From the NCBI GenBank assembly GCA_950096985.1, contig CATNBA010000005.1, positions 1 to 64,000 of the forward strand: a DNA stretch of 64,000 nucleotides, in the 5' to 3' direction. The notes beneath the pieces were generated by a model that saw only the letters and a program-made list of their open reading frames with translations, was not told where the DNA came from and did no database searches. Within the stretch, counting starts at the first letter, position 1, and every line of letters begins with the position of its first letter. Shown piece after piece: positions 25,711-34,258 of the stretch. The position numbers and the translations under genes are program-made. Source of the stretch: an uncultured Candidatus Melainabacteria bacterium. Its GTDB lineage: Bacteria > Cyanobacteriota > Vampirovibrionia > Gastranaerophilales > Gastranaerophilaceae.

Positions 25711-26583
25711 ATGAAAATAAGATTTCTACAAGATTTTGTGGATAAATTTCGTGGGAAAATTTATGGTATAGGCGATTTAGTCAGAAGACATAAATATGTA
25801 AACAGAATTAAGAATTTTAGCGTAATAGCGTTTGGTTCTTCACATATGGGATGTGCATACAGACCTGCCCCCCCCCCGAACGGCGAAACCACAAAACTTA
25901 ATTTTGGATTTCCGTATCAGGATTTATATTATTCTTACAACTTCTATAAATATTTAAATTCTAAGTCTACCAAAACCATACTGCTCACTTTTTCGGTTTT
26001 TAGCCCCGGAGATGTAACCATAAAATCAAAATTGCACGGTATTTGTGTTTTATATAAACTTTTGTTTGGGGTACCATACCAGTATGGGAACATTGCGAAA
26101 GAAAAAAAACTTGAACAACTGGAAACTGCATACAACAAAAAAATTAATAAATATAAAAATAAATTAAAAAACTCTAAACATTACATTGAAGACAAACCTC
26201 GTTATGCGCGTATTCTGGATAAAAGTCCGGCAGCAATAGAAAAACTTAAAATACGAGCACAAAAACACTTTAAAATAAATCAACGCCCGGTACAAATGGA
26301 ATACATTTCGAAATTCTTAGAGGATACAAAGGAAAATTCTCAAAAAATATATATAATTTTGTCACCTGTAACAAAATATTATAAAGAGGCTTTACCCGCA
26401 TCTGATATAATTTACAGCGAACTATACAAGATGGTTGATGAAAAAAAATATCCGCATGCAAAAATTGTAAACTTCTATGATTGTGAAGAATTCCAAGATG
26501 ATGATTTCTTAGATGGTGACCATTTAAATTCATATGGGGCAGAAAAGTTTACACGTTTAATTGAAAAAATAATAGAAGAATAA
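25711..26583 (+). CDS. SGNH-like hydrolase with ten-C tract (possibly phase-variable)
   Basis: A 290-residue protein. FSVIAFGSSHMG (residues 36-47) places Ser43 or Ser44 as in block I of SGNH/GDSL hydrolases, and FLDGDHLNSYGAEKF supplies the paired Asp268 and His271 of block V. Members include acyl-esterases acting on cell-surface glycans and lipids; the substrate is unknown. There is no clear signal peptide. Codons 53-56 are built from a run of ten C (25868-25877), remarkable in this AT-rich DNA: a change of one base would truncate the protein soon after residue 56. In this copy the frame is intact. Confidence 0.75.
   Translation: MKIRFLQDFVDKFRGKIYGIGDLVRRHKYVNRIKNFSVIAFGSSHMGCAYRPAPPPNGETTKLNFGFPYQDLYYSYNFYKYLNSKSTKTILLTFSVFSPGDVTIKSKLHGICVLYKLLFGVPYQYGNIAKEKKLEQLETAYNKKINKYKNKLKNSKHYIEDKPRYARILDKSPAAIEKLKIRAQKHFKINQRPVQMEYISKFLEDTKENSQKIYIILSPVTKYYKEALPASDIIYSELYKMVDEKKYPHAKIVNFYDCEEFQDDDFLDGDHLNSYGAEKFTRLIEKIIEE
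25868..25877 (+). repeat. Ten-C homopolymer inside a coding region
   Basis: Ten consecutive C within the SGNH-like gene, encoding Ala-Pro-Pro-Pro in the present frame. Outside the two ten-base tracts I noticed no longer G or C run than about five bases in the window. Confidence 0.9.
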
Positions 26584-26586
26584 ACT

Positions 26587-26934
26587 TTATCTTAATTTAG
26601 ATGCACCTTTTGAATATACAAACTGAGGAACAAAGTCATTATCACAGTTAACAACAATAAGCACTCTTAAACACATTTCAAGAGAATTTGGCACATCAAG
26701 TTCATGAAAACACATCATTGCGACATTATTCCATCCAAGTTCCAAACGCGCGAACTTTGCAGGAAATTCCGCATCTAAATCTTTTGTTGTTGTAAAAATA
26801 ACATGCGAAATTTTATCCTGTGTTATATTATTACGGCTGATTATTTCATGCAAAAGCTCTAATGTTGCCTCTTTAAGAGCTTCAACAGAGTTATTTTCAA
26901 CTGTAATTGCTCCTCTAATACCTTTTGATGCCAT
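26587..26934 (-). CDS. aroH: Chorismate mutase, AroH type
   Basis: Converts chorismate to prephenate for phenylalanine and tyrosine. The 115-residue product has the AroH-class pattern: GIRGAITVENNS (residues 4-15, with the conserved Arg), VIFTTTKDLDAEFPAKFAR, then CLRVLIVVN with the active-site Arg. This trimeric class is unlike the helical AroQ class. It overlaps fmt by 20 bases and is the last gene of the purD-like to aroH operon. Confidence 0.93.
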   Translation of the reverse strand: MASKGIRGAITVENNSVEALKEATLELLHEIISRNNITQDKISHVIFTTTKDLDAEFPAKFARLELGWNNVAMMCFHELDVPNSLEMCLRVLIVVNCDNDFVPQFVYSKGASKLR

Positions 26935-27829
26935 TTACCCAATCCTTTGCAAACATTTCGCCCTTGCCTTCGGGTTTAACTTTTACAAGCAAAATACAGT
27001 TTTCACCGCAGGCTATTTTTACCCCGTCTTTTGTAACACTGACAAACTCACCGCATTTCCCTGTACCGTCAACAACACGTGTTTCAAGGACTTTAATAAT
27101 TTTATCGTTATACATAAAATATGCGGAAGGAAATTTATAAATTCCTCGAACAAGATTATGAATTTCTTTAGCCGGTTTTGTCCAATCAATAAGAGTTTCT
27201 TCTTTCGTAAGCTTATTTGCCATACAAATACCATTTTCGCATTGTTTTTGTGGAGATATAGTTTTATCAACAAGCCCTACAAGAGTTTTTTCCAATAATT
27301 CAGGAGAACTGTTACTAATTTTTTCAAATAAGTCAACACAAGTCATATTATCTGAAATTTGAATAACTTCTCTCATGCAGACATCACCACAATCCAATCC
27401 AAGTTCTGTTATCATAGTACAAATACCGGTTTCTTTATCCCCGTTAATTATAGCGCGTTGAATAGGATTTGCTCCTCTGTATTTTGGCAATAATGATGCG
27501 TGAAGATTTATTGTTTCATATTTTGGGATATCCAAAACTTCCTGCGATAAAATTTGCCCGAACGCAAAAGTTACAAAAAAATCAGGATTTAAATTCTTTA
27601 ACTCCTCTTGAATTTCAGGTTCTTTGCGAATTGATTTAGGCTGAAAAACAGGTAAACCTTTTTCCAGAGCAAATTGTTTGACAGGTGACATAGTTAATTT
27701 ATGTCCGCGCCCTGCAGGTTTATCCGGTTGAGTAACAACCGCAAGCACATTGATTTTATCAGAATTATATAAATATTCCAAAGATTTTAATGCTATAGCA
27801 GGCGTTCCAAAAAATACTATATTTATCAA
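26915..27829 (-). CDS. fmt: Methionyl-tRNA formyltransferase
   Basis: Formylates initiator Met-tRNA. FFGTPAIALKSLEYL at the N-terminus, NLHASLLPKYRGANPIQRAI (the HxSLLPxxRG catalytic region) and ITELGLDCGDV with the catalytic Asp are all present; the C-terminal OB-fold domain (KEETLIDWTKPA onward) is complete. 304 residues, normal. The start is TTG at 27829 with GAGGAG six bases before it; the ORF begins three bases after def. def-fmt is a classic pair because the two act on the same formyl group. Confidence 0.96.
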   Translation of the reverse strand: MINIVFFGTPAIALKSLEYLYNSDKINVLAVVTQPDKPAGRGHKLTMSPVKQFALEKGLPVFQPKSIRKEPEIQEELKNLNPDFFVTFAFGQILSQEVLDIPKYETINLHASLLPKYRGANPIQRAIINGDKETGICTMITELGLDCGDVCMREVIQISDNMTCVDLFEKISNSSPELLEKTLVGLVDKTISPQKQCENGICMANKLTKEETLIDWTKPAKEIHNLVRGIYKFPSAYFMYNDKIIKVLETRVVDGTGKCGEFVSVTKDGVKIACGENCILLVKVKPEGKGEMFAKDWVNGIKRY

Positions 27830-27832
27830 GTT

Positions 27833-28366
27833 TTACTCCTCAATCAATTTTTCCGGGTCAATCGGCGGAAGTTTATGTTTAGCAAGAATTTCGTCTGTCT
27901 CAAAACGATTTACACAATGATCAATAAATAAAATTCCGTCAAGATGGTCATTTTCATGTTGAATAGCACGAGCAAGAAGTTCTCCGTCTTTTGCCTCAAT
28001 AACAAACGGTCTGCCGTGGCGGTCAAGTGCTTTTACCATAATATCGGAATAGCGTTTGACATCAGTATATGCCTCAGGGAAACTTATACATCCTTCTTGC
28101 GCCACACAAGATCCTGATTTTTTAATTATTTTAGGATTGATAAACACAATAGGATTTAACGGTTCATCAGATTTTGAAACATCAACAACAAATACTCTGT
28201 AATTCACACCAATTTGCGGAGCAGCCATACCAACCCCGTTTTTTGCATACATAGTATCTAACAAATCCTGAACCAAATCCTGAATTTTTTTAGAAACCTT
28301 ATGAACCTCTTTTGACGGTTCTCTTAAACTTTGTTCGCCGTATTGTAAAACTCTTTTAACACTCAT
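27833..28366 (-). CDS. def: Peptide deformylase
   Basis: Removes the N-terminal formyl group from new proteins. Motif 1 GVGMAAPQIG (44-53), motif 2 EGCIS (91-95, metal ligand Cys93) and motif 3 QHENDHLDG (His137, Glu138, His141) are intact. 177 residues. AAGGAG lies nine bases before the ATG. The region just upstream carries an extended -10 box and a small hairpin covering the ribosome site (see separate entry). Confidence 0.96.
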   Translation of the reverse strand: MSVKRVLQYGEQSLREPSKEVHKVSKKIQDLVQDLLDTMYAKNGVGMAAPQIGVNYRVFVVDVSKSDEPLNPIVFINPKIIKKSGSCVAQEGCISFPEAYTDVKRYSDIMVKALDRHGRPFVIEAKDGELLARAIQHENDHLDGILFIDHCVNRFETDEILAKHKLPPIDPEKLIEE

Positions 28367-28375
28367 TTTACTAAT

Positions 28376-28394
28376 CTCCTTAATAAGGAGTATA
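28376..28394 (-). promoter_or_regulatory. def: Internal promoter and ribosome-site hairpin before def
   Basis: On the reverse strand TGCTATACT (extended -10, hexamer 28394-28389) overlaps CTCCTT (28390-28385), which can pair across a three-base loop with the def Shine-Dalgarno AAGGAG (28381-28376). A transcript from this promoter would begin near 28382 and lack the pairing strand; a read-through transcript from queE would contain the whole hairpin. Confidence 0.5.
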
Positions 28395-28403
28395 GCACAA
28401 AAA

Positions 28404-29081
28404 CTACCTTAGGTCTAAAAATTTATGGACTTGAGGAATAAGTCTCACATTTTCATACTTTTCTAAAAATTTATTGAGAATTTTCAGACAGAAATCAGCT
28501 TCAACCATATTGCGCATAGAGCTACCATCTTCAAAGCAATCAACATGAGTTTCAGGCTGCAATATAAGCCCCAAATTATATTTTTTACCCAATTCACAAC
28601 ATATTGCAATTTCTTCATCTGTAATTTTTTCATTAAAAACTATTTTTGCAAAAGTTTCTACACCATTACAATTCGCGAAAAATTTGTCATGGAAATTATA
28701 AGTATCTTTAATCCCGGTAGCACTCTCAAGCTTTATATCAGCAGAAATAATATCAACCAATTGCTTAACATCTAATAATTTATCAGCAAGAGTTGCATTT
28801 GTTTCCAGATATATTTTTTTATTAACCCTCGGTAAAAATTCCTTTAAAAATTCACTCTGCAAAAGCGGTTCTCCACCGGTTAAAGACACTGAATGAACAT
28901 TACCGTATTTATTAACTTCATCTGCAAGTTCACAAGGACTATAGTCTTTGCCGTCTGCAAAGTCAGTGTCGCAGTAATTGCATTTCAAATTACAGTTACA
29001 AAATCTTACAAAAAGTTGTTTATAACCTACGTACGGACCTTCACCCTGGATTGACGGAAATATCTCTTTAATTTTAACCAT
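28404..29081 (-). CDS. queE: 7-carboxy-7-deazaguanine synthase
   Basis: A radical-SAM enzyme of the queuosine pathway that makes 7-carboxy-7-deazaguanine. [20 protein letters not shown] is the QueE start; the cluster-binding cysteines are Cys30, Cys34 and Cys37 (CNLKCNYC), and SLTGGEPLL is the SAM-binding GGEPL. 225 residues. QueC, QueD and QueF are not in this window. It overlaps the DnaJ-like gene by eight bases. Confidence 0.94.
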   Translation of the reverse strand: MVKIKEIFPSIQGEGPYVGYKQLFVRFCNCNLKCNYCDTDFADGKDYSPCELADEVNKYGNVHSVSLTGGEPLLQSEFLKEFLPRVNKKIYLETNATLADKLLDVKQLVDIISADIKLESATGIKDTYNFHDKFFANCNGVETFAKIVFNEKITDEEIAICCELGKKYNLGLILQPETHVDCFEDGSSMRNMVEADFCLKILNKFLEKYENVRLIPQVHKFLDLR

Positions 29082-30048
29082 TTAATAAATTCTCTCTTAC
29101 ATTTTGTGCTGACAATTTTTTAAGCTTTTCATAAAGCTTAATTTCATCATCCGACAAAATACAAGGAATTTCAATATCTATTACAACAATTAAATCACCG
29201 TTTTTTCCATTAAGTTTAATTCCCTGCCCTGCAAGTCGAAACTTCTGCCCGGAATTTGTTTTGGCAGGAATTCTTAAAGACAGATTACCGTCAAAGGAAG
29301 GAATGGAAATATTACCACCGAGAACTGCCTCAAATGGTGTTATGGGGACTTTGAATATAATATCATTTTCTACAATTTGTATTCTTGAATTTTGTTCAAT
29401 GTTAATCTTCAAGTACAAATCACCATTTTTGCCACCGTTTTCACCAAAATTTCCTTCATTTGCAATTCTGAGTTTTGTACCACTTTTTACATTTTTAGGA
29501 ATTTTTACAGTTATTTTTCTATGTTCTGAGTTTTCACCGCTTCCTTCACAAACAGAACATAATGTACCATTAATAAACTTTCTTCCTTTACAATGCGGAC
29601 ATTCCGTTGTATGCAGCACATTTATCGTACGTTCGCAGCCCTTAACCGCCTCTTTTATTGTAATTGAAATTTCTTCATTAATATCAGAGCCTCGCTTAGG
29701 TACAACTTTTTTCTTCGATTTAAAAATATCATTAATCTTTTTAGAAAATTCATCTTTTGTTTTCTTTTGAACATTCTCATGAGTTGTAGTTTTTTTGTAT
29801 TCTTCCTCAGCTTTTTCCGAAAATGTTTTTGTCTTAGCAGACTTAAAAAATCCGTTTACAGTATCATAGTGTAAACGTTTTTTAGCATCAGAAAGAGTTT
29901 CATACGCCTCCGAAATATCCTTAAACATATTAGCCCCATTCGGGTTAATATCTGGATGATATTTGCGGACAAGAGCTCTGTATGCTGATTTTATTTCATC
30001 AAAAGTACTGTCCGGTGTAACTCCAAGAATAGAATAAAAGTTCTTCAT
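29074..30048 (-). CDS. DnaJ-like co-chaperone with half zinc finger
   Basis: The 324-residue protein has an N-terminal J domain with HPD at 31-33 (residues 3-65), a charged linker, then a zinc region with only two CxxC motifs (Cys150/153 and Cys164/167), where DnaJ has four. A client-binding C-terminal beta domain follows ([36 protein letters not shown]). It is thus between DnaJ (full zinc finger, Gly/Phe region) and CbpA (none). It stimulates a DnaK-type chaperone; none is in this window. It lies between purD-like and queE in the same operon. Confidence 0.88.
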   Translation of the reverse strand: MKNFYSILGVTPDSTFDEIKSAYRALVRKYHPDINPNGANMFKDISEAYETLSDAKKRLHYDTVNGFFKSAKTKTFSEKAEEEYKKTTTHENVQKKTKDEFSKKINDIFKSKKKVVPKRGSDINEEISITIKEAVKGCERTINVLHTTECPHCKGRKFINGTLCSVCEGSGENSEHRKITVKIPKNVKSGTKLRIANEGNFGENGGKNGDLYLKINIEQNSRIQIVENDIIFKVPITPFEAVLGGNISIPSFDGNLSLRIPAKTNSGQKFRLAGQGIKLNGKNGDLIVVIDIEIPCILSDDEIKLYEKLKKLSAQNVRENLLNG

Positions 30049-30069
30049 ATTTTTATATATAATGAAGTC

Positions 30070-31311
30070 TTAAAATTTTTCAACCTGCTTACAAATATCA
30101 GTACGGTATTTTTTGCCGGAGAACTTAATAAGTTCTGCATCCTCGTATAGTGTTTCACGAGCTCTGGAAAGCGTTTTAGCAGTCTTTGTTAAAACAAAAT
30201 TACGTCCCTCAATTGTTTGTAATTCCAAATATTCATTTTTTACAATTGCAAAAGGTGTGACATCGCTTTCTAACAACTCCAGCCCTTCAATAACACAACC
30301 GCCTGCTCTTGTTGATAAAACGACAGAAACAGACGCGTTATCTGAAATTTTAATACTCTCATAGTCATCAGCAAAAGACCCAACAGCACATGCTTCAAAC
30401 AATGTATAAAGATTTTCATCAACTAAATTCAAGATAGCTTTTGCATCATGGTCAGATAGAAAAGGTTTAAAATCAATAACCACAACTCTGCCATCTTCTT
30501 TCAATACGCAATCAACACCAAGAATTCCCAAATAAGGTGTTTCTCTTTTTTCTAATGCTTGCAAAACATTATTGACAACATTTTTCATAAGACCAAGTTC
30601 AATATCTTTTGAAATTTTATAATCAGGAGTATAAGCACCTGTACCGGCAGTCAAAATACCTCCGCCGCCATCCTCTGCAAATTTGTAATTAGCAGCAGTT
30701 GCCAAATGCACAGCATTATAACCATCAGTAACTACATAAACAGTAAATTCATGACCATATACATAATCCTCAAAGACAACTTTTTCTTCACCTTTACAGA
30801 ATAAATCTTCAGTAAACGTTTTTGCCGTCAAAAATGTCGAACAAACAAGCCTGTCAGCACCTGCTAAAGCTTTATCGGTTCTTATAACCTGCGGCATTGG
30901 TGCATTTTTTAAATAATCAACAGCCATTTGAAGTTTATCATATATAGCAAAACGCGGCGTGGGAATTCTTAATTTATATAAAAACTTTTTCCCAGCGGAA
31001 CGACTTATTGCAACTTCTGCACTTTGAGCAGACGGAGCAAAAATAAGTTGGTTGTTAGATTGAAAAAGTTCTGCAATATTATTTTTTATAGCTGTTTCAG
31101 ACGATACCACAGTTAAATCAACTGCATTCTCAAGGACATATTCTAACAGCTCCTGAATATTTTCTTCTCTAATATCAACACATTCTGCAATATCTTTTAT
31201 TCTGGAGTTACCCGGAGCTGCAATAACGTCACACCCGTTTTCAATAAACTTTTCAACAAGCGCATATTCTTTGGCAGATGCCCCAACGATTAAAACTTTT
31301 TTCTTTTCCAT
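30070..31311 (-). CDS. purD: Phosphoribosylamine-glycine ligase (PurD)-like ATP-grasp protein
   Basis: 413 residues with the PurD domain order: VLIVGASAKEYALVEKF start, IAAPGNSRI, then an ATP-grasp domain (KFLYKLRIPTPRF; VVFEDYVYGHEFTVYVVTDG) and a C-terminal domain (GGCVIEGLEL; ARETLYEDAELIKF). But key places differ from ordinary PurD: the GPNTGGMGAYSP loop reads GGGGILTAGTGAYTP, and the N-ARFGDPE metal/ATP segment reads VIDFKPFLSDHDAKAIL. It may be a very divergent PurD or a paralogue with another job. First gene of the operon toward aroH. Confidence 0.68.
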   Translation of the reverse strand: MEKKKVLIVGASAKEYALVEKFIENGCDVIAAPGNSRIKDIAECVDIREENIQELLEYVLENAVDLTVVSSETAIKNNIAELFQSNNQLIFAPSAQSAEVAISRSAGKKFLYKLRIPTPRFAIYDKLQMAVDYLKNAPMPQVIRTDKALAGADRLVCSTFLTAKTFTEDLFCKGEEKVVFEDYVYGHEFTVYVVTDGYNAVHLATAANYKFAEDGGGGILTAGTGAYTPDYKISKDIELGLMKNVVNNVLQALEKRETPYLGILGVDCVLKEDGRVVVIDFKPFLSDHDAKAILNLVDENLYTLFEACAVGSFADDYESIKISDNASVSVVLSTRAGGCVIEGLELLESDVTPFAIVKNEYLELQTIEGRNFVLTKTAKTLSRARETLYEDAELIKFSGKKYRTDICKQVEKF

Positions 31312-31427
31312 GAGAATATTCTACATAAATTATATGATTTTGTAAAGAATTTTTAAAATTTAAAAAAAATATATGATACAATAATGACAAAAATAAAAAT
31401 ATTATTAAACTCAATAAAGAGGTAGAG

Positions 31428-31655
31428 ATGGCAGGTATTGTAAATTTATTATCTAATTTGTTTGTGCCGCAAACGACACAGGTAACAGCACCAGTAAGAA
31501 GTTCAAATCCTTACGCTAATAACCCTTTTGTAAATTATAACGGTAACAGTTTAAACAACTATGCAAAAAACACACCGGTTCGAGGCGGATACTTTGCTGG
31601 ATATTACAACGGCAAACAAAATATAGTAGGTCAAAGATTGTTCATAGAAGTTTAA
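31428..31655 (+). CDS. Small Asn/Tyr-rich protein, 75 residues, unknown
   Basis: The ATG is preceded by AAAGAGGTAGAG, and an extended -10 box TGATACAAT lies about 45 bases upstream. The product starts MAGIVNLLSNLFVPQ, a short amphipathic helix, then is rich in Asn, Tyr, Gly and Pro (NPYANNPFVNYNGN). No signal peptide or known domain. It shares the NPF and YNG/FNG patterns with the small protein at 3816. A strong promoter for the prepilin genes begins seven bases after its stop, so it is its own transcription unit. Confidence 0.65.
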   Translation: MAGIVNLLSNLFVPQTTQVTAPVRSSNPYANNPFVNYNGNSLNNYAKNTPVRGGYFAGYYNGKQNIVGQRLFIEV

Positions 31656-31661
31656 TCCCGA

Positions 31662-31690
31662 TTGACAACCCCCTCAAAAAGCGTTATAAT
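31662..31690 (+). promoter_or_regulatory. Near-consensus sigma70 promoter of the prepilin pair
   Basis: TTGACA (31662-31667), 17-base spacer, TATAAT (31685-31690): both hexamers perfect. The gene starts at 31709 with AGAGGG upstream. Confidence 0.85.
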
Positions 31691-31708
31691 GGGAAAGAGG
31701 GAAGTTAT

Positions 31709-32497
31709 ATGAAAAACAATTTATTACGAGGTTTTACACTAAGCGAAGCTCTAATGGCATTAGCAATAGTTGGAATAATTTCGGCATTAACTATTCCAAC
31801 AGTTGTAAAAAATTATCAAAAACATGCTTACATTATTGGTTTAAAAAAAGTTTATTCTGATTTGCAGCAAAATTTGACAATCCTGCAAACCGATAATTAT
31901 CGAAATAGACGATTATCAGGGACAATATTTAATTTGGGACATATACCATATTATACTGATGAAGTATATTTACACCCGGCTGCAACAATCGAAAATACAA
32001 CGGGACAATTTTTAAAAACTTATTATAAATATAACCAAGATTGCGGAAAAAATACTCAGCCTTGTTTTGCAGATAATTATGGAAAAATTAACGGCGGAGA
32101 AGAAAAATTTACCTGTTCTGATGGTTACAGCATTTTGACACCAAGCGGAGCTGCAATTTGCATGATTCCGATAAAAACGGAAGAAAAGCCTACATCAAGC
32201 ATTTGCCGCCCTGATTCACCTTCAAAATATTGCAAACTTGAAACAGTAAAACAAGACCACGTTATTGTTTATGTTGATACCAATGGAGCAGAGGGTCCAA
32301 ATATCGGCGGCAGAGATATGTTTACTTTCAATATATATGATGACTTCAGTATAGATGTAGTTCAGCCGGAAGAAATAAAAAATGCAACAGCCGAAACCAG
32401 CAGAAACACTCTTTTTGACCAAAATTGTTTTAGTTCATCAAAAGGTATCGGATGTTTTGGTAAAATTTTAAATGACAATTGGAAAATGAATTATTAG
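31709..32497 (+). CDS. Type IV prepilin-like (pseudopilin) protein
   Basis: 262 residues with a class III-type prepilin signal: MKNNLLRG, cleavage before Phe9, then FTLSEALMALAIVGIISALTIP with Glu at +5, the hydrophobic helix that packs in the pilus core. The rest is a variable, cysteine-containing globular domain (several pairs such as CGKNTQPC) with a DTNGAEGPNIGGRDMF element shared with the next gene. Such proteins build pili or type II secretion pseudopili after cleavage by PilD; the assembly genes are not in this window. Driven by the strong promoter at 31662; the next prepilin gene starts 13 bases after its stop. Confidence 0.9.
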   Translation: MKNNLLRGFTLSEALMALAIVGIISALTIPTVVKNYQKHAYIIGLKKVYSDLQQNLTILQTDNYRNRRLSGTIFNLGHIPYYTDEVYLHPAATIENTTGQFLKTYYKYNQDCGKNTQPCFADNYGKINGGEEKFTCSDGYSILTPSGAAICMIPIKTEEKPTSSICRPDSPSKYCKLETVKQDHVIVYVDTNGAEGPNIGGRDMFTFNIYDDFSIDVVQPEEIKNATAETSRNTLFDQNCFSSSKGIGCFGKILNDNWKMNY

Positions 32498-32510
32498 AGA
32501 GGATATTATA

Positions 32511-33269
32511 ATGAAAAAATTTACTGCATTTACATTATCAGAAATACTCGTAACAGTTGGTATTATTGGGGTTATCTCTGCATTAACAATACCAAACTTG
32601 GTTAAAAATTATCAAAAAGAGGCAATGACAGTTCAATTAAGAAAAGTTGTAACTGAAATTGAATCAGCAATTGATATGTTAATAACGGAAGAAGGCAAAA
32701 CATCACTTGCTTCTACCAGCATAGCTAAAGATGGCGGCATTGATGATTTTATAAAGACACATTTTAAAACAATAAAAACATGTTCTTCAAATAAAACAAA
32801 TGAATGCTTTGCCAACGAAAATTACATATCTATTAATGGCAATGGGAACAAATCTTTTAAATGTTCGGGAAATTCTTACATACTTGCAAACTCGGCATCA
32901 ATATGCGCCAACAAAGTAACAGAAATACCAGTAAATGTAGTAAACACGCCAATTGGAGGTATTACTTTGTCTGAAAGTAATAAATTTAAAAATGTGAACG
33001 GGATTAATATTGAATTATTTATAGATACTAATGGCAATCAGGCGCCAAACATTGGAGGCAGGGACATGTTTCATGTTTACATCCAACCAGATGGAAGGAT
33101 ATATGATGAAGCGAATTCATCAGACATTATATGTGAGCATCGACCGACAGGAAATGTCTGCTTAATGCCAGGCTCACAGACTGAGATCAAAGCTGACTGC
33201 TCTAGTCAAGCTTTTGGTACCGGTTGTTTTGCAAAAATAATAGCAAGTAATTGGAAAATGGATTATTAA
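32511..33269 (+). CDS. Type IV prepilin-like (pseudopilin) protein
   Basis: 252 residues, paralogous to its upstream neighbour: MKKFTA, then FTLSEILVTVGIIGVISALTIP and the NYQKEA continuation. The residue before the cleavage point is Ala6, where most prepilins have Gly; peptidases tolerate this poorly in some species, so processing is less certain. The globular part has eight or more cysteines and the element DTNGNQAPNIGGRDMF, close to DTNGAEGPNIGGRDMF upstream. AGAGAGGA precedes the ATG. A strong terminator follows. Confidence 0.9.
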   Translation: MKKFTAFTLSEILVTVGIIGVISALTIPNLVKNYQKEAMTVQLRKVVTEIESAIDMLITEEGKTSLASTSIAKDGGIDDFIKTHFKTIKTCSSNKTNECFANENYISINGNGNKSFKCSGNSYILANSASICANKVTEIPVNVVNTPIGGITLSESNKFKNVNGINIELFIDTNGNQAPNIGGRDMFHVYIQPDGRIYDEANSSDIICEHRPTGNVCLMPGSQTEIKADCSSQAFGTGCFAKIIASNWKMDY

Positions 33270-33287
33270 TACTGATTTTAATCAGAT

Positions 33288-33322
33288 AAAAAACTCCTCT
33301 TTATATTAAGGGGAGTTTTTTA
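33288..33322 (+). terminator. Rho-independent terminator of the prepilin operon
   Basis: AAAAACTCC ... GGAGTTTTT with inner CTT / AAG pairing and a short AU loop, then TTTTT. It is symmetric enough to act also on reverse transcripts leaving the tRNA-Phe gene. Confidence 0.85.
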
Positions 33323-33348
33323 ATAGTTATATAAAATAAAAACGAATA

Positions 33349-33421
33349 TGCCGCGTCTCGGAATCGAACCAAGGACACAGGGATTTTCAGTCCCTTGCTC
33401 TACCAACTGAGCTAACGCGGC
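33349..33421 (-). tRNA. tRNA-Phe (GAA)
   Basis: A full 73-base cloverleaf on the reverse strand: acceptor GCCGCGT / ACGCGGC, D arm GCTCAGTTGGTAGAGC, anticodon loop with GAA between AGGGA and TCCCT, T arm with GGTTCGATTCC. Discriminator A; CCA is not encoded. It lies downstream of infC and has its own promoter. Confidence 0.97.
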
Positions 33422-33519
33422 ATATTCGTTATATGCTTTTAAATATTTAGTTTTAAATCTTGAGGCAATAAATACTCTTTGGGATAAATGGTGTTAAATA
33501 TTTAATTGCCACATCTCTT

Positions 33520-33547
33520 ATTATAATACCTGAAAATTTTCAGTCAA
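33520..33547 (-). promoter_or_regulatory. Promoter of tRNA-Phe
   Basis: Reverse strand TTGACT (33547-33542), 16-base spacer, TATAAT (33525-33520). The transcript would start near 33513, leaving a leader of about 90 bases before the mature tRNA. The stretch 33422-33519 contains nothing else recognised. Confidence 0.7.
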
Positions 33548-33556
33548 GAACTTTTT

Positions 33557-34096
33557 TTAAGAAGCTTGCGGTGCTACATACAGCGTAACATTTCTGCCTT
33601 CTAACTGTGGTTTTTTCTCAATTACCACAGGCATGTTTTCCATGTCCTGCATAAATTTATTAGCAAGATCAAATGCAAGATTTGAATGCTGCATTTCACG
33701 TCCGCGTAACATTACGACTATCTTAACTTTATTACCTTGAGCAATAAACTTTTCAATACTTTTAATTCTTACCTGATAGTCATGCGTATCAATCTTATAA
33801 CGAATTTTAATTTCTTTAACATCTACAGTATGTTGTTTTTTCTTTGCTTCTTTAGCACGTTTTTCAAGTTCGTATTTGTATTTTCCGTAATTTAGGATTT
33901 TAGCTACCGGAGGTTCTTGATTAGGGTTTATTAATACCAAATCCAAATCAGCATCATAAGCCATTTGTAAAGCTTTTTGAGTTGATATAACTCCATGATT
34001 TTGACCATCCTGATCTATTAATCTGACTTCTTTTGCGCGAATTCTTTCATTCATTATCGCTTGATTTTTATTGTTTCTATTGTCGTTGGAAGCTAT
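33557..34096 (-). CDS. infC: Translation initiation factor IF-3, probable AUA start
   Basis: IF-3 keeps ribosomal subunits apart and checks the initiation codon. The N domain (NERIRAKEVRLIDQDGQNHG) and C domain (VKEIKIRYKIDTHDYQVRIK; MLRGREMQH) are complete. No ATG gives a normal N-terminus except one 14 codons in. AGGAG lies eight bases before an ATA at 34096; starting there gives 179 residues, as in E. coli (180), whose infC starts with the equally rare AUU. IF-3 rejects such codons, which gives autoregulation in E. coli. If ATA is not used, the start is the ATG at 34054. rpmI and rplT, the usual partners, do not follow; tRNA-Phe does. Confidence 0.93.
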   Translation of the reverse strand: MASNDNRNNKNQAIMNERIRAKEVRLIDQDGQNHGVISTQKALQMAYDADLDLVLINPNQEPPVAKILNYGKYKYELEKRAKEAKKKQHTVDVKEIKIRYKIDTHDYQVRIKSIEKFIAQGNKVKIVVMLRGREMQHSNLAFDLANKFMQDMENMPVVIEKKPQLEGRNVTLYVAPQAS

Positions 34097-34258
34097 TGTT
34101 CTATCTCCTATCTTACTAACACAAGTGTCATGGTAGCACAAAATATTTTATTTTCAAATTTTTCAAAAACTTTTGTTGTTACAATATGTAAATTTATCAA
34201 AAAAAATTAAAGATTTATATTACTCATGCCGTTATAAAAATCAAAAGGAGTTACAGAT

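Noticed and set aside
29261-29770. 169-codon open frame on the forward strand
   Set aside because: Antisense to the DnaJ-like gene and without signals.
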